From Isohypsibius dastychi (Eukaryota > Tardigrada > Eutardigrada > Parachela > Isohypsibiidae), in contig JAQIWT010000745.1 in assembly GCA_034696485.1 (NCBI GenBank), forward strand, positions 1 through 15,586: a stretch of DNA of 15,586 nt, given 5' to 3'. The notes below the pieces were generated by a model. The model saw only the letters and a list, made by a program, of their open reading frames with translations, did no database searches and was not told where the DNA came from. Of this stretch, positions 1 to 8,400 are shown piece after piece. Both the position numbers and the translations under genes were made by a program. Each line of letters opens with the position of its first letter. Position 1 is the stretch's first letter.

Positions 1-273
1 CTGTCTGAATTATTCTCTCCTTCCGGCCGATGTTGCTTGACCGAGGCGGTTTTGGGAGCCGAACCTGATTCCAATCAGAAACTGAAACAATACAGCAATA
101 CAGTAAGTAAAAACGCGAATGCACAGGCACATTAATTTTCAAAGAAATCGAAAGATGCATGAGAACATGTAATCGTCTCCAGAAAAACTCTAGCAGAAAA
201 AAAGAGAGCCGAAAAGTGAACTGAACTAATATTGAGTAAAAAATAAAACGTCTTATAGACTCGCTCTCTGTGA

Positions 274-963
274 TCGCGGGTTTCCGGTAGGGTGGGAAAT
301 CATTTTAATGTATTTGAATTTTTTTCTCCGTTGAGGCTACATCTTACCTAATTCAACTTACGGAAATGCAATACTAGTAGTACGTACACGTTCTCGTAAA
401 CTAATTTATTTTGGATCAAATGACTTCCAGCATTTAACCTACCCCATAACAGTTGCCAGTGAGTTTTTCAGCGAGTTTTACATGGATTGAACTTGAAACC
501 GAAACCCAGAAAATGTGTTTTTATCTGTTTTGTGTTTGATCTTGTATAAAGAGTTCATTTGAACTCGTTGCAGAGTCATGCAATCATCCAGCCTTCAAAA
601 TTTAACTTCCTTCTGACTATAATTCAAATTATGCGATTTCGTTCAGTTTTGAAAAAATGTTATTTGCAAGCGTTTCAACCAAAATTCTTCCCGATTCCTG
701 CTGGTGACCTTCACTGTTTCGCACTTTAAAAATCTATTTGGCATGCAATCAAATATTCCGTTGAAGAGGGGGAATTTATTTCTCGTGGGAAGTCGTTTGA
801 ACTATCCTGTAGATTTTTAGCTCAATTACAGCAAAAAAAGCATCTCCTGAAATCTAGCCTAACGGCTTTTACATTATAAATCTAGTTCCCTATTAAAACC
901 ACAACAATAACAAAGTCATGGCAAGGGCAAAAAAATGTAAAAACCCTACCGGAAAATTCGCGA
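274..963. mobile_element. Probable MITE with about 20-bp terminal inverted repeats
   Basis: The left end (274-293) reads TCGCGGGTTTCCGGTAGGGT. The reverse complement of the right end (943-963) is the same apart from one gap and two mismatches, and includes a perfect 13-bp match (TTTCCGGTAGGGT, 281-293 against 943-955). The enclosed sequence of about 650 bp has no coding potential that I can see. This is the layout of a non-autonomous DNA transposon. I found no clear target-site duplication, so the exact ends and the superfamily are uncertain. Confidence 0.45.
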
Positions 964-1234
964 ATTTTTAACTGCAAACTACCCGTCGTGTTTGAAATTG
1001 CGATGAAGCAAGTTTCACTCAATAGGTGTCGGACATGTGCGCATTCCAGAATTAATAAGGGTTTCCGGGAGAAGCGAATTGGCTACAGTAAGATCGCCGA
1101 GTTTCGAGCATCCTGTTTTCCTGCAACGACGAACACTGATAGGTAGTGACGGCTTCTTCAATTATTCAAAAACAGACACAAATCACTGATCCGGATTTTC
1201 GAAACGAGCACTGCTGAACCTGACTACCGGCCAG

Positions 1235-1275
1235 AATCGTGATGGACGGAATCACGATTTTCGCCGGGCGAAAAT
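1235..1275. repeat. Two overlapping perfect hairpins
   Basis: AATCGTGAT (1235-1243) pairs with ATCACGATT (1251-1259) across a 7-nt loop. ATTTTCGCC (1257-1265) then pairs with GGCGAAAAT (1267-1275) across a single base. The two stems share three bases, so they are mutually exclusive or form a cruciform-like tandem. This may be a transposon fragment; no function is evident. Confidence 0.5.
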
Positions 1276-1721
1276 CATGATCGGCAGGAAACATGATGTT
1301 ACGTTTTAATCAATCCAAAGCTGTCCAACCATTCGAAGTTTTTCAAAAAACGCACCACTCCTATGTTTGCACCATCCACGAGTAACTGTGAGAAAATGGA
1401 TTCAAAATCGTGGCAATGATCAACTGAAATTAGCAAACTACGTTTCTCGCCTGCCTCATATATTCTTTAGTATTTTCATTTGTTCTAGAACTAGATCTAA
1501 ATAAACTGAAGTCTATCACATTTTCCTCACAATCGAACTGTTTCATCTCATTTTGGCAAACACTGGTAAAATTTCATCGGAAAACTGATTTTAAACCGGG
1601 AGAAACATTCTGAGAGGCCATCGAACAAATTTTGGAAGTCCACGAGAAGAGAATCGAAATTTTTTTGGCACATTTGGAAAATAATGGGAAAAACGCAAAA
1701 GCGTGTTATATTGTAATGAAT

Positions 1722-2737
1722 TTAATCAGTCGCATCAACTGACACATTCGACAACTTGAACTGGAGTGATTCGTTGTCCTGCATCAACAACGTGGATCGC
1801 CGTCGAAGATCCTGAATTTCCGTTTCTTTTTGCTCAACTTTCGATGAGGCCTCCCTGAAAAACTCTCCGTCAGCCACTCAATCGGAATCCATCGAAAACA
1901 AGAAATTTCCACAATCCAAAACTTACTTCTGCGCAGTTTTACAAGCCGATAAAGTCATTTTCAAACTCTAGATTTTGACCCAGCTATTATTGAGTTCGGA
2001 TTCCAGAACAGCCTTCTGATCGACAACAATTCTGGCTTCTTCCAGTTCTTTCTGGATTTTACGAAGTGCTTCACTTTTCAGCTCTGTCATAGTCTGCAAT
2101 ACCATCGGTCAAAATTCCAAGTAGAACACCAAAAAACAAAGAAAATTTACCGCCCAACTTGACGCTACCTTTTCTTTGTCCTGAAACGTCTTCTCCAAAT
2201 CAACCACCTTCTCAATAGCCTTATCCCGTTCAGCCGTGATTTGTCTCTTGGCATTTGCGAGTTCTTTCTTGGATTTATCACGATCTTCCTTGATACTGGA
2301 CAGCTGGCCTTCAAGACTTTTAAAAGTTTCCTGTGCGCCAACAAGTTCGTTCTTTTTGGACAAAACTTGCTGATGCAAGTTCTCAACTTTCTCCTCCGAC
2401 GTCCGAACCTCCGACTCCAGCTCGACGCAGCGAGATTGCGATGCCGAACCGATGTCCGTGGCCTTCTGAACTTGTTCTTCCAGATTTCCGACTTTTTTGA
2501 GCAGAGCTGCATTTTCAGCAACGATGTTTTTATAATCCGCTTCTGAGGCAGCAAATCGTTTGGCCCACATCTGGCTGGCTTCCTGTTAAGCTCCTCTCGA
2601 AGTGATCCCTGAAGAGCGACTGCGTGAGGTGGCGGCGGTGGATCGGGCAAGCTAAATCCAAATCCATTCTCTGAACGAGGTGAGAACATCGGGGGATTCT
2701 GAGGCTGAATTCGGTTACTTCCGGGAGGTTGAAGACA
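1722..2737 (-). pseudogene. C-terminal coiled-coil exons with frameshift
   Basis: Exon 2737-2151 starts with a proline-rich stretch (LPDPPPPPHAV) and runs into a heptad-like coil. The two halves are in different frames: reading ends at …LREEL and resumes as QEASQMWAKRF, consistent with one lost base near 2583-2587. After the break, about 145 residues of continuous coil follow (for example ENAALLKKVGNLEEQV and EKVENLHQQVLSKKNEL). Exons 2093-1927 and 1854-1722 extend the coil (VEQKETEIQDLRRR) to a TAA at 1722-1724, but an in-frame TAG at 1968-1970 interrupts it. The coil is the best-preserved part. Confidence 0.6.
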
Positions 2738-3005
2738 CTACACAAAATTTCAACATGTTATACACTTTTTTACTGTTCAGTAAAAAATACGGACAAAATT
2801 AAAACGATTGAATTAAATAATTAAATTGCTGCAAAACTCAATCAATTACATCCTGGACAAAAGAGCAAGGACATGAACGAACATACGTAACGTTAATTAA
2901 TTTCATAAAAAAAGAGCAATTAGTGACGAACAACAAGGAAGCAATTTTGCAGTCGACAACCGCTCTCCGAAAGGTCTTTACAATTTCTAAAGTAATCGAA
3001 CTTAC

Positions 3006-3526
3006 ACCAACAAGGCGCGGTGGAACTGTAGACTGCATAGTCGCCGGACGTGCTTTCAAAACGGGAAAGGTGGATCGTCTATCACTGAGATCCGTCGTGC
3101 TGAAATTGAGCTTGGTCGACGGTGCACCTGTTCCAAACAAGGCAGGTTCTGCAAAGAGAATCAACAATTTTATCCATTTTCTTGAATGCAGAATAATTCT
3201 AACCAACCTGACTGAAACCGAACTCGTTTCCGGCTGCCACCACCGGCGTTGTTCTTTATATCGGAAAGCGGCAGTTTTCTCTTTCCGGTCGCAACTTGCG
3301 ATATTGGACGGTAGGTCTGATCCTGGAAAACTCGGACACCATCCGATGGAATAACATTCGGGCAAGATTGCGGAGAGGATTGCATTTCTCTGCTAATGAC
3401 CTCTTTCACCGCGATCGGCACAGTCTGAGTTTCTTGATCCAGCAAAACTGCAGAGACGATCGGCGATGTCTGAATACCAATATCTAAAGTAGTAACAGCC
3501 GGATTTTCAGCGCATGAAAATCTCAT
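3006..3526 (-). pseudogene. Exons with NLS-like and RVxF-like motifs
   Basis: Exons 3526-3208 and 3148-3006 join with a kept phase across a 59-bp intron. The first carries two QT motifs (GIQTSP, QETQTVP) and ends in a basic region, GKRKLP followed by SRKRVRFQS. The two basic clusters about 15 residues apart look like a bipartite nuclear import signal, and KRVRF fits the RVxF docking pattern for protein phosphatase 1. The second exon is serine/threonine-rich with no recognised fold. Both roles are motif-level inference only. Confidence 0.45.
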
Positions 3527-3701
3527 CTGAAACGATAAAAAATTTGTCAGATTGTAAAAAATTATAAATGAGAATTATAGCTCACCAGATGTGAATTCCC
3601 TCTGCTCACATTCAGACTTTCATTCACTTTATTGGTTTCTTCTTCAAAACCATTGGTGATCTGGCCCCATCGAGCAGCCCATGAGGCCAAGTCCTCGCTT
3701 T

Positions 3702-4110
3702 GATCATCAATTTTGGGCTGCTTTATCCGGCATTCAGCGGTCTTCTTCTTCAATGCGTTTTCCATTTGAAAATACTCCGACGCTCTCTCATCCAAGCACA
3801 TCTCCAAACTATCCAGCCCCTTTTCTTTGGAGATCAACTACTCTCTCGCTTCCTCCAATTTGGTGCGAAGTGTAGTCAGCTCGGTCTCCAGACCCTCAAT
3901 GCGACCAAGCTGGACGGACTGGCTTTCTCGGTGTTTTCTCGCGGATGTTTGGATCAGTTCCTCCGTAGTCTTTGCTTCTGTTTTTCGGCTTTTCTTCAGC
4001 TGGAGAATCGCTTCAGAGACTTCGATAGTCAAGTCTTCGTTGACCTCTAAATCCAGGGGTTAAAAATGGCGCAAATTAAAGATTAGTGCGAATTTATACC
4101 GGATCCAGTT
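3702..4110 (-). repeat. Tandem duplication, downstream copy (coil exon)
   Basis: This 409-bp unit is highly similar to 4128-4532 over its length, separated from it by 17 bp. Its coding frame keeps Q and R where the other copy has stops, but it has its own TAG at 3838-3840 where the other copy reads GAG. The splice acceptor corresponding to TTTTTAG has become TTTTTAA, so the duplicated intron is probably no longer recognised at that site. Each copy is broken in a different place, which points to decay after the duplication. Confidence 0.75.
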
Positions 4111-4127
4111 TCAGACCTCGGCGTTCA

Positions 4128-4532
4128 GATCATCGATTGTATTCTGTTTAATCGTACATTCCGCCGTCAGCTTTTTCAATGCGTTTTTCATTTGGACATA
4201 TTCCGACGCTCTCTTATCCAAGCACATCTCCAAACTATCCAGCTCCTTTTCTTTGGAGATCAACTCCTCGCTCGCTTCCTCAAATTTGGTGCGAAGTGTA
4301 GTCAGCTCGGTCTCCAGACCCTCAATGCGACCAAGCAGGACGGACTGGCTTTCTCGATGTTTTCTCGCGGATGTTTGGATCAGTTCCTCCGTAGTCTCCG
4401 CTTCTTTTCTTCAGCTTTCCTCCAGCTAGAGAATCGCGTCAGAGACTTCGATAGTCAAATCTTCGTTGACCTCAAAATCCAGGGTCTAAAAATGCAAATT
4501 AAGGATTAGTGCGGATTCATACCGGATCCAGT
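4128..4532 (-). repeat. Tandem duplication, upstream copy (coil exon)
   Basis: This 405-bp unit is a near copy of 3702-4110. On the minus strand it starts with the end of a 12-nt micro-exon (4534-4523), then a short intron with a good TTTTTAG acceptor (exon starts 4485), then a coiled-coil exon (VNEDLTIEVS, later LTTLRTKFEEASEELISKEK). Two in-frame stops occur where the other copy has sense codons: TAG at 4426-4428 against CAG, and TGA at 4411-4413 against CGA. Both are C-to-T changes. Confidence 0.75.
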
Positions 4533-4639
4533 CGCTGCACAAAATTTAACAAAAAAAGCAAGATCACGTTTCGAAAAAAGTCAAAAAACATCCCAATAGA
4601 TATGAAAATTACTATCGAAATCATTCAGATCTTTCTCAC

Positions 4640-5222
4640 CTCAGAATGACCATAGTACGGTGGAATATAACATTTTCCGGGTGAACCGGTAATCTAAAGC
4701 GAACGCGAATAAAGCACCAGTTCGTAGCTTCCATTAAAGTATAACTCACCATTTGCGGACCAAAAATTTCAGTCTGAACAGCAACTTCGGTCATTTCACT
4801 GGCTGAGTTATATCCACCATCCGATCCCCCAGATCCGGCCTCGATGCAGTCCTGAAATAATGATTCATTTTCGTTTTAATTGGAATGTAGTTAGCCGCCT
4901 TCATTGCAAGCTTCAGTTTTTTCAAAATGGATGTTTCAATATCCGGAAGTATAGAAGTCCGCTCACATCTTCGAGAATCACGTGGTCCGTCTGGGTCGCA
5001 GCTTCCAGAAGAACTTTACTGCATTGCAATACATCCCCCGGTGAGCTTTCGTGAGCACATTTCTGAAATTAACAACAAACTGAATACCATTTTCTGCCAC
5101 CATCAAACCATTCAGTTTTAGTGAAATACTGGTAAGGTAAGAACAACAAACCTCAATGACATCGGGATAGACAACTTCCTCCGTTTGCACTGCCTAAGTG
5201 CAATATTCGACGGGGTTATCCA
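4640..5222 (-). pseudogene. Exons carrying QT (LC8-like) docking motifs
   Basis: Exons 5222-5152, 5062-4977, 4851-4750 and 4693-4640 chain in frame. They encode three short motifs with a Q-T core (AVQTEE, AATQTDH, AVQTEIF) in a low-complexity, acidic and serine-rich context (EAGSGGSDGGYNSASEM). Two more (GIQTSP, ETQTVP) lie in the exon at 3526-3208. In LC8 (DYNLL) partners such motifs occur in series in disordered regions next to coiled coils. An in-frame TAG at 5194-5196 directly precedes the first motif. That the motifs bind LC8 is inference. Confidence 0.5.
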
Positions 5223-5365
5223 CTGAAAAAAAACATCTTCAATTGTTTTGGCACAGTCACTTATGGTGAGCATCTCTCCGAATTATAAAGCTTCGATTAA
5301 CAGTATACCGAGATTTAACTTTCAACGATCCAATTGTAAATACTGGTTAATTGGAATTCATTTAC

Positions 5366-5894
5366 CTCCATCATCAAATGATTCTGCCAAATTTGAAAGG
5401 TTCAGGAGAAAATCTCGCATCTGTTCAATCAGGTCATCTTTCTCTCCAATGAGCTCTTCAAGTCCCAGGATCTGATCCAAAAACCCACGACACTGTTTCT
5501 GATGCTGGACGATCTGTAAATCCCCACCGAACAACCTGAAAAACACCGGGTATTTATTGATCGTAGCTATCACCGGTAAAAGACGGGTTAACTTACAGTT
5601 CATGGGAGTACTTGGATTGGAAAATCTGAGTGAATTCCAACGGCTGGCTGTCGTGACAAAAAATCCATCCACGATTGCCGAGGATGTACAGTACAACATT
5701 CCAGAATATATCAAGACCGACGATGAGGCAAAAGGGATCGAGGCAAAGTAGAAGATGGAAGAAGACCATGAAACGCAAAATCACAAGTGCGTTCCAGTGA
5801 TTGATGGCGAATTTGAGGAAAGTTTCTTTCGCCTTCCAGTCCATGTTGAGTTGGAAAATCATCAAGAAATGCGGGGAAATCAAGCTGAACGATT
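5366..5894 (-). pseudogene. 5'-most exons of the coiled-coil pseudogene
   Basis: Two exons (5894-5597 and 5535-5366) are joined by a 61-bp intron with a GTAAGT donor and a TTTTTCAG acceptor, and the frame is kept across the join (…SHEL-LFGGDL…). The second exon encodes a helical segment with the look of a coil (GLEELIGEKDDLIEQMRDF). The first is strongly hydrophobic (NALVILRFMVFFHLLLCLD), unlike the rest of the protein, so it may be an unrelated or misread exon. No convincing start codon or upstream exon was found, so the true 5' end is unknown. Confidence 0.4.
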
Positions 5895-6477
5895 CTGAAA
5901 TGACAAAACACTTTTGGAAGCACAGTTGATCCCAACGACTAACGGTTTCTTTCCCAGTTTCCACAAAAGACCAAAAATTATGCAAGCAGGTTAAATTAGA
6001 TTAAAATGTATCATACAGCCAATCCTGTTCATAAAATAATGAAATACTACAGAAAACGAAACAAACACACTCCTTATTTAGGAAAAAAAGGAGGAAGTAT
6101 TCCCAACAGTTCCTTCGTTATCTCATCAGCCATCTTCCAATGAAGACCCAAGGTACAATAACTCAAGGAAGCAAATTTATACAATAATGAAGTTTCAATC
6201 CATTCCTGCAGTTTACGGTGGAAGGAAAGAATTCAAAACTAAAAACCGATTAGCTAATCTACATGTTGAATGTTTGAAAGACCTCCACTCAAAAGCATGC
6301 AAATTAAAACACTCTGATCCAGGCACTTGAAGACTGCTCCTACCTTTGCACTTTTCCGTGGATCCAAGGATTGATGAATCGTCATTGATGTCGATATCAA
6401 ATTGCGAAAATCGGAAGACTGGATTTCGTTCTTGGAATTACAGCATGTGCATAAAACGTTGGGGTCCACGAAATCAG
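5895..6477. other. Gap between pseudogene and Harbinger-type element
   Basis: No gene is supported here. A minus-strand open stretch (6469-6254) has no recognisable domain. A 12-bp palindrome GATTAGCTAATC lies near 6248. TGCATAAAAC at 6448-6457 is repeated in inverted form at 11124-11133, outside the right end of the element, so the true element boundary could lie slightly further out than 6478. Confidence 0.5.
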
Positions 6478-6494
6478 GTCAGGCAAGTCATCAG
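6478..6494 (+). repeat. Left terminal inverted repeat of Harbinger-type element
   Basis: GTCAGGCAAGTCATCAG matches the reverse complement of 11105-11121 at 14 of 17 positions, with a perfect first 8 bases. It is followed within 130 bp by several GATCAG/CTGATC motifs. The boundary is tentative because no target-site duplication was identified. Confidence 0.5.
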
Positions 6495-6553
6495 GCTCGC
6501 GCGACTGGCTGAATCGAACGACAACAAACCCGCACGTCACGGTGTTGTGGTTT

Positions 6554-6605
6554 CGATCAGCCTGATCGGCCTCAAGCCATCAGCCAGAACGTCGTTCTGG
6601 CTGAT
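6554..6605. repeat. Left subterminal palindromes (GATCAG type)
   Basis: Two perfect palindromes lie about 75-125 bp inside the left end. CGATCAG-C-CTGATCG is at 6554-6568, with 7-bp arms. At 6579-6605, ATCAGCCAGAACG and its exact complement flank a single central base, giving 13-bp arms. Subterminal repeats in DNA transposons commonly serve as transposase or accessory-protein binding sites, which is the likely role here. Confidence 0.6.
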
Positions 6606-6722
6606 CACTTTTGTTCCCCCCTGCGATCAGGTTTAGGGGGTTCAGCGACTTCAACTCGCTTCGCGCCAAAATTTGCTTGTGAAATAAAACTGCATTAGAG
6701 TTTCCGTAGAGTATTTCAAATC

Positions 6723-8014
6723 GTGAATGGAACTGGGAAGAATGATGGCCCGATACTCGAGGCATTTGATGGAATTTTGGAAAAAAGAAAAGTTATAGTT
6801 TATGGTGGCGTTAAATATACGATGACTGGAGAATGGCGGGAAGGCAAGGGAGCCGACGGAAAACCTGGTTATTTTCCATGCCTTGAACTTTATCAGGAAT
6901 CCTCCGGATATCCGGACTTACTAACTCCCTCATCACCACCACGCGAAAATCAGGGAGAAATCTCGGATGCTTCCTTGGTTGAACCAGTTTTGGAGACAGC
7001 AAAATTACCTGGTAAACGCAAGAAGAATTCTGGATATCCAGGTGGAGAAGTAGCACCATCAGCTCCCACGAAATCTTCTACAGCCCTGAAGAAGAAAGAG
7101 CAAGCCGAACAGGATACGATCGCGAAAATGGATGCAGTAATCGAGGCGAACCCGTATGCTTTTGATTCCCAAATGAGTACTCATATTGCCTGGAATTACG
7201 CCTGGCAATCATACGTGGACCGGAAACTGTTGGAAAGCGTCAGTCCCACAAGCAAACATTGCTTACAAGAGCTGGTGAGCAGCAACTTGAAGAAGTATTC
7301 TATCAAATTTAAAAAGAGCACTGGCGTCAACCCCCCTCCTCGTAATGCTTTGGACGAGCGCTTGCAACAGATCAAAGAGATGAGAGATAGTGTGAAAAAA
7401 CGTAAAGCTGAGAAAGAGACGCCAAAGTCGATCGTGAGTGCTGGCGAAGTTGCCCAGAATCAGCTTTTGATGCGTGGATCAAAAAGTGGATTAACAAAGA
7501 AAGCGTGGGAGGAGAAACAAAATGAGGAAGAACAGGAGTCATCGGACGATGGAATGATGAAAGAGTGGCGCAATGCACCTAAAACCCGCGAAGTTGATCG
7601 CATTGGAGCACTGGATAAAAATTCAACAGGTGGAAAAATTGGTGATCTGGATATCCAGAATTGTTAACTGAACGTAATTTTGCAGGAGCTCGTCAACGGT
7701 TGAAAGGTTCGGAAATAACTTTGGATTGCAGCGATGATGACGGTGAGTGATGGGAATATTGCCTTAGTAATCCTCACTTTTTATCATTGCTTATCATCAC
7801 TTTTTATCATTGCTTATCATCACTTTTTATTATCACTACTTTCATCATTGCAGCTGATGGGAACACTCATTCTGGATATCCAGAAGGAAGCGATAGAGGC
7901 GAAATTTCTTCGAAAAGTGCCTCGCCAAGCTCAAATTCGGACTCGTCCCGGAAGAAGATTAAGAAAGATTCGCCTAAAAATATCCAAGGTGTTCGAAATC
8001 CAGCCGGCGGCTAG
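6723..8014 (+). CDS. Harbinger-element accessory protein (unrecognised family)
   Basis: There are three exons: about 6723-7629, 7686-7742 and 7854-8014, joined in frame by introns of 56 and 111 bp (GTGG…TTTTGCAG and GTGAGT…ATTGCAG). The first in-frame ATG is at 6822, but open coding continues upstream to a TAG near 6699, so an earlier start in another exon is possible. The product is hydrophilic. It has an N-terminal block (VIVYGGVKYTMTGEW), lysine-rich linkers (PGKRKK), a middle region that may be helical (HIAWNYAWQSYVDRKLLESV) and acidic and serine-rich tails. I do not recognise a domain. By position in a Harbinger element it could be the DNA-binding partner of the nuclease, usually a Myb/SANT protein, but no Myb signature is visible. 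A TAG at 8012-8014 stops it while the same frame continues to 8326. Confidence 0.6.
6903..6916. repeat. Palindrome variant with symmetric substitutions
   Basis: TCCGGATATCCGGA differs from the consensus at two positions that are mirror images of each other, so the palindrome stays perfect. It lies in the first exon of the accessory gene and encodes SGYP. Confidence 0.85.
7775..7830 (+). repeat. 23-bp minisatellite in the accessory-gene intron
   Basis: The unit CACTTTTTATCATTGCTTATCAT is repeated exactly at 7775-7797 and 7798-7820, followed by a 10-bp partial third copy. It lies in the second intron (7743-7853) and accounts for that intron being about twice as long as the others in the element. 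Confidence 0.8.
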
Positions 8015-8023
8015 ACGAGAGAA

Positions 8024-8326
8024 ATGATGAAAGGAATATCTACGGTTGTGGAAATTATGATGAAGAATGCAGCACAAGACGATGAATCGGCGGAAGAAAA
8101 TCGAAAGCGACGCGAAAGAGAAGAAAAAAATGACGAAGAAAAACGACAGCTTATGAAACAGCTTCTCCAGGAAAAGATCAAGAAGAGTTCATCGGAAATG
8201 GCAGGTTCTGCTCTCTTGAAAACGTTGGAGGATCATTCGATCCAAATTAAATCGATCAGCGATCAGTTACCTGTAATTAACAGTTCCTTAGAACTAATTC
8301 TGGCTAAATTAAATTCTAAATTTTAA
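8024..8326 (+). CDS. Coiled-coil tail of accessory protein, after in-frame TAG
   Basis: This 100-codon stretch from ATG at 8024 to TAA at 8324-8326 is in the same frame as the preceding exon and separated from it only by TAG ACG AGA GAA. It is strongly helical and charged (ENRKRREREEKNDEEKR) and ends with a probable second coil (HSIQIKSISDQLPVINSSL). A basic or acidic coiled tail is common in DNA-binding accessory proteins of transposons and would suit dimerisation. The simplest reading is that this is the original C-terminus, cut off by a point mutation. It could also be translated separately or by readthrough. Confidence 0.5.
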   Translation: MMKGISTVVEIMMKNAAQDDESAEENRKRREREEKNDEEKRQLMKQLLQEKIKKSSSEMAGSALLKTLEDHSIQIKSISDQLPVINSSLELILAKLNSKF

Positions 8327-8400
8327 TGGTTGAAGCTTCGGTAGTTTCGATGCTTTTGTCAGCAGTTTTACATTTAAGTTTTTTGGATATCCAGATAATG

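Larger units (their letters stand above)
1..1721. other. Non-coding region with repeat fragments
   Basis: I see no convincing coding exon on either strand in this AT-rich stretch. It holds a pair of 20-21 bp inverted repeats (274-293 and 943-963), a pair of overlapping hairpins (1235-1275), and the 3' flank of the minus-strand coiled-coil pseudogene that ends at 1722. It looks like intergenic sequence with old mobile-element remains. Confidence 0.6.
1722..5894 (-). pseudogene. Degenerate multi-exon coiled-coil scaffold gene
   Basis: About 14 exons can be chained on the minus strand through GT-AG introns, many with TTTCAG acceptors and phases that agree: 5894-5597 (uncertain), 5535-5366, 5222-5152, 5062-4977, 4851-4750, 4693-4640, 4534-4523, 4485 to about 4117, about 4063-3596, 3526-3208, 3148-3006, 2737-2151, 2093-1927 and 1854-1722 (TAA stop). 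The product would be roughly 850-900 residues: QT-motif repeats near the N-terminus, a duplicated coil in the middle, a basic/RVxF region, a proline-rich stretch and a long C-terminal coiled coil. Lesions: in-frame TAG at 5194-5196, 4426-4428, 3838-3840 and 1968-1970; in-frame TGA at 4411-4413; a one-base deletion near 2583-2587; and a lost splice acceptor in one duplicate. It is probably a pseudogene of a cytoskeletal or centrosomal-type scaffold, but I do not recognise the family. Confidence 0.6.

Noticed and set aside
2923-3354. Plus-strand open frame of 143 codons
   Set aside because: Antisense to minus-strand exons that join in frame with good splice sites; no recognisable domain.
3681-4509. 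Several plus-strand open frames across the tandem duplication
   Set aside because: They are antisense to the coiled-coil exons, which show heptads and matching splice phases on the minus strand.
5711-5935. Alternative minus-strand frame in the hydrophobic exon
   Set aside because: Its frame does not join the next exon through the GTAAGT donor, and it ends in a stop before that donor.
6254-6469. Minus-strand open frame of 71 codons left of the element
   Set aside because: No domain, no matching exon partner, and it overlaps repeat sequence near the element end.
1722-8014. Reassignment of TAG to a sense codon
   Set aside because: A TGA stop and a frameshift also occur in the same pseudogene, one TAG corresponds to CAG and another to GAG in the duplicate copy, and no nematode nuclear code with this change is known to me.
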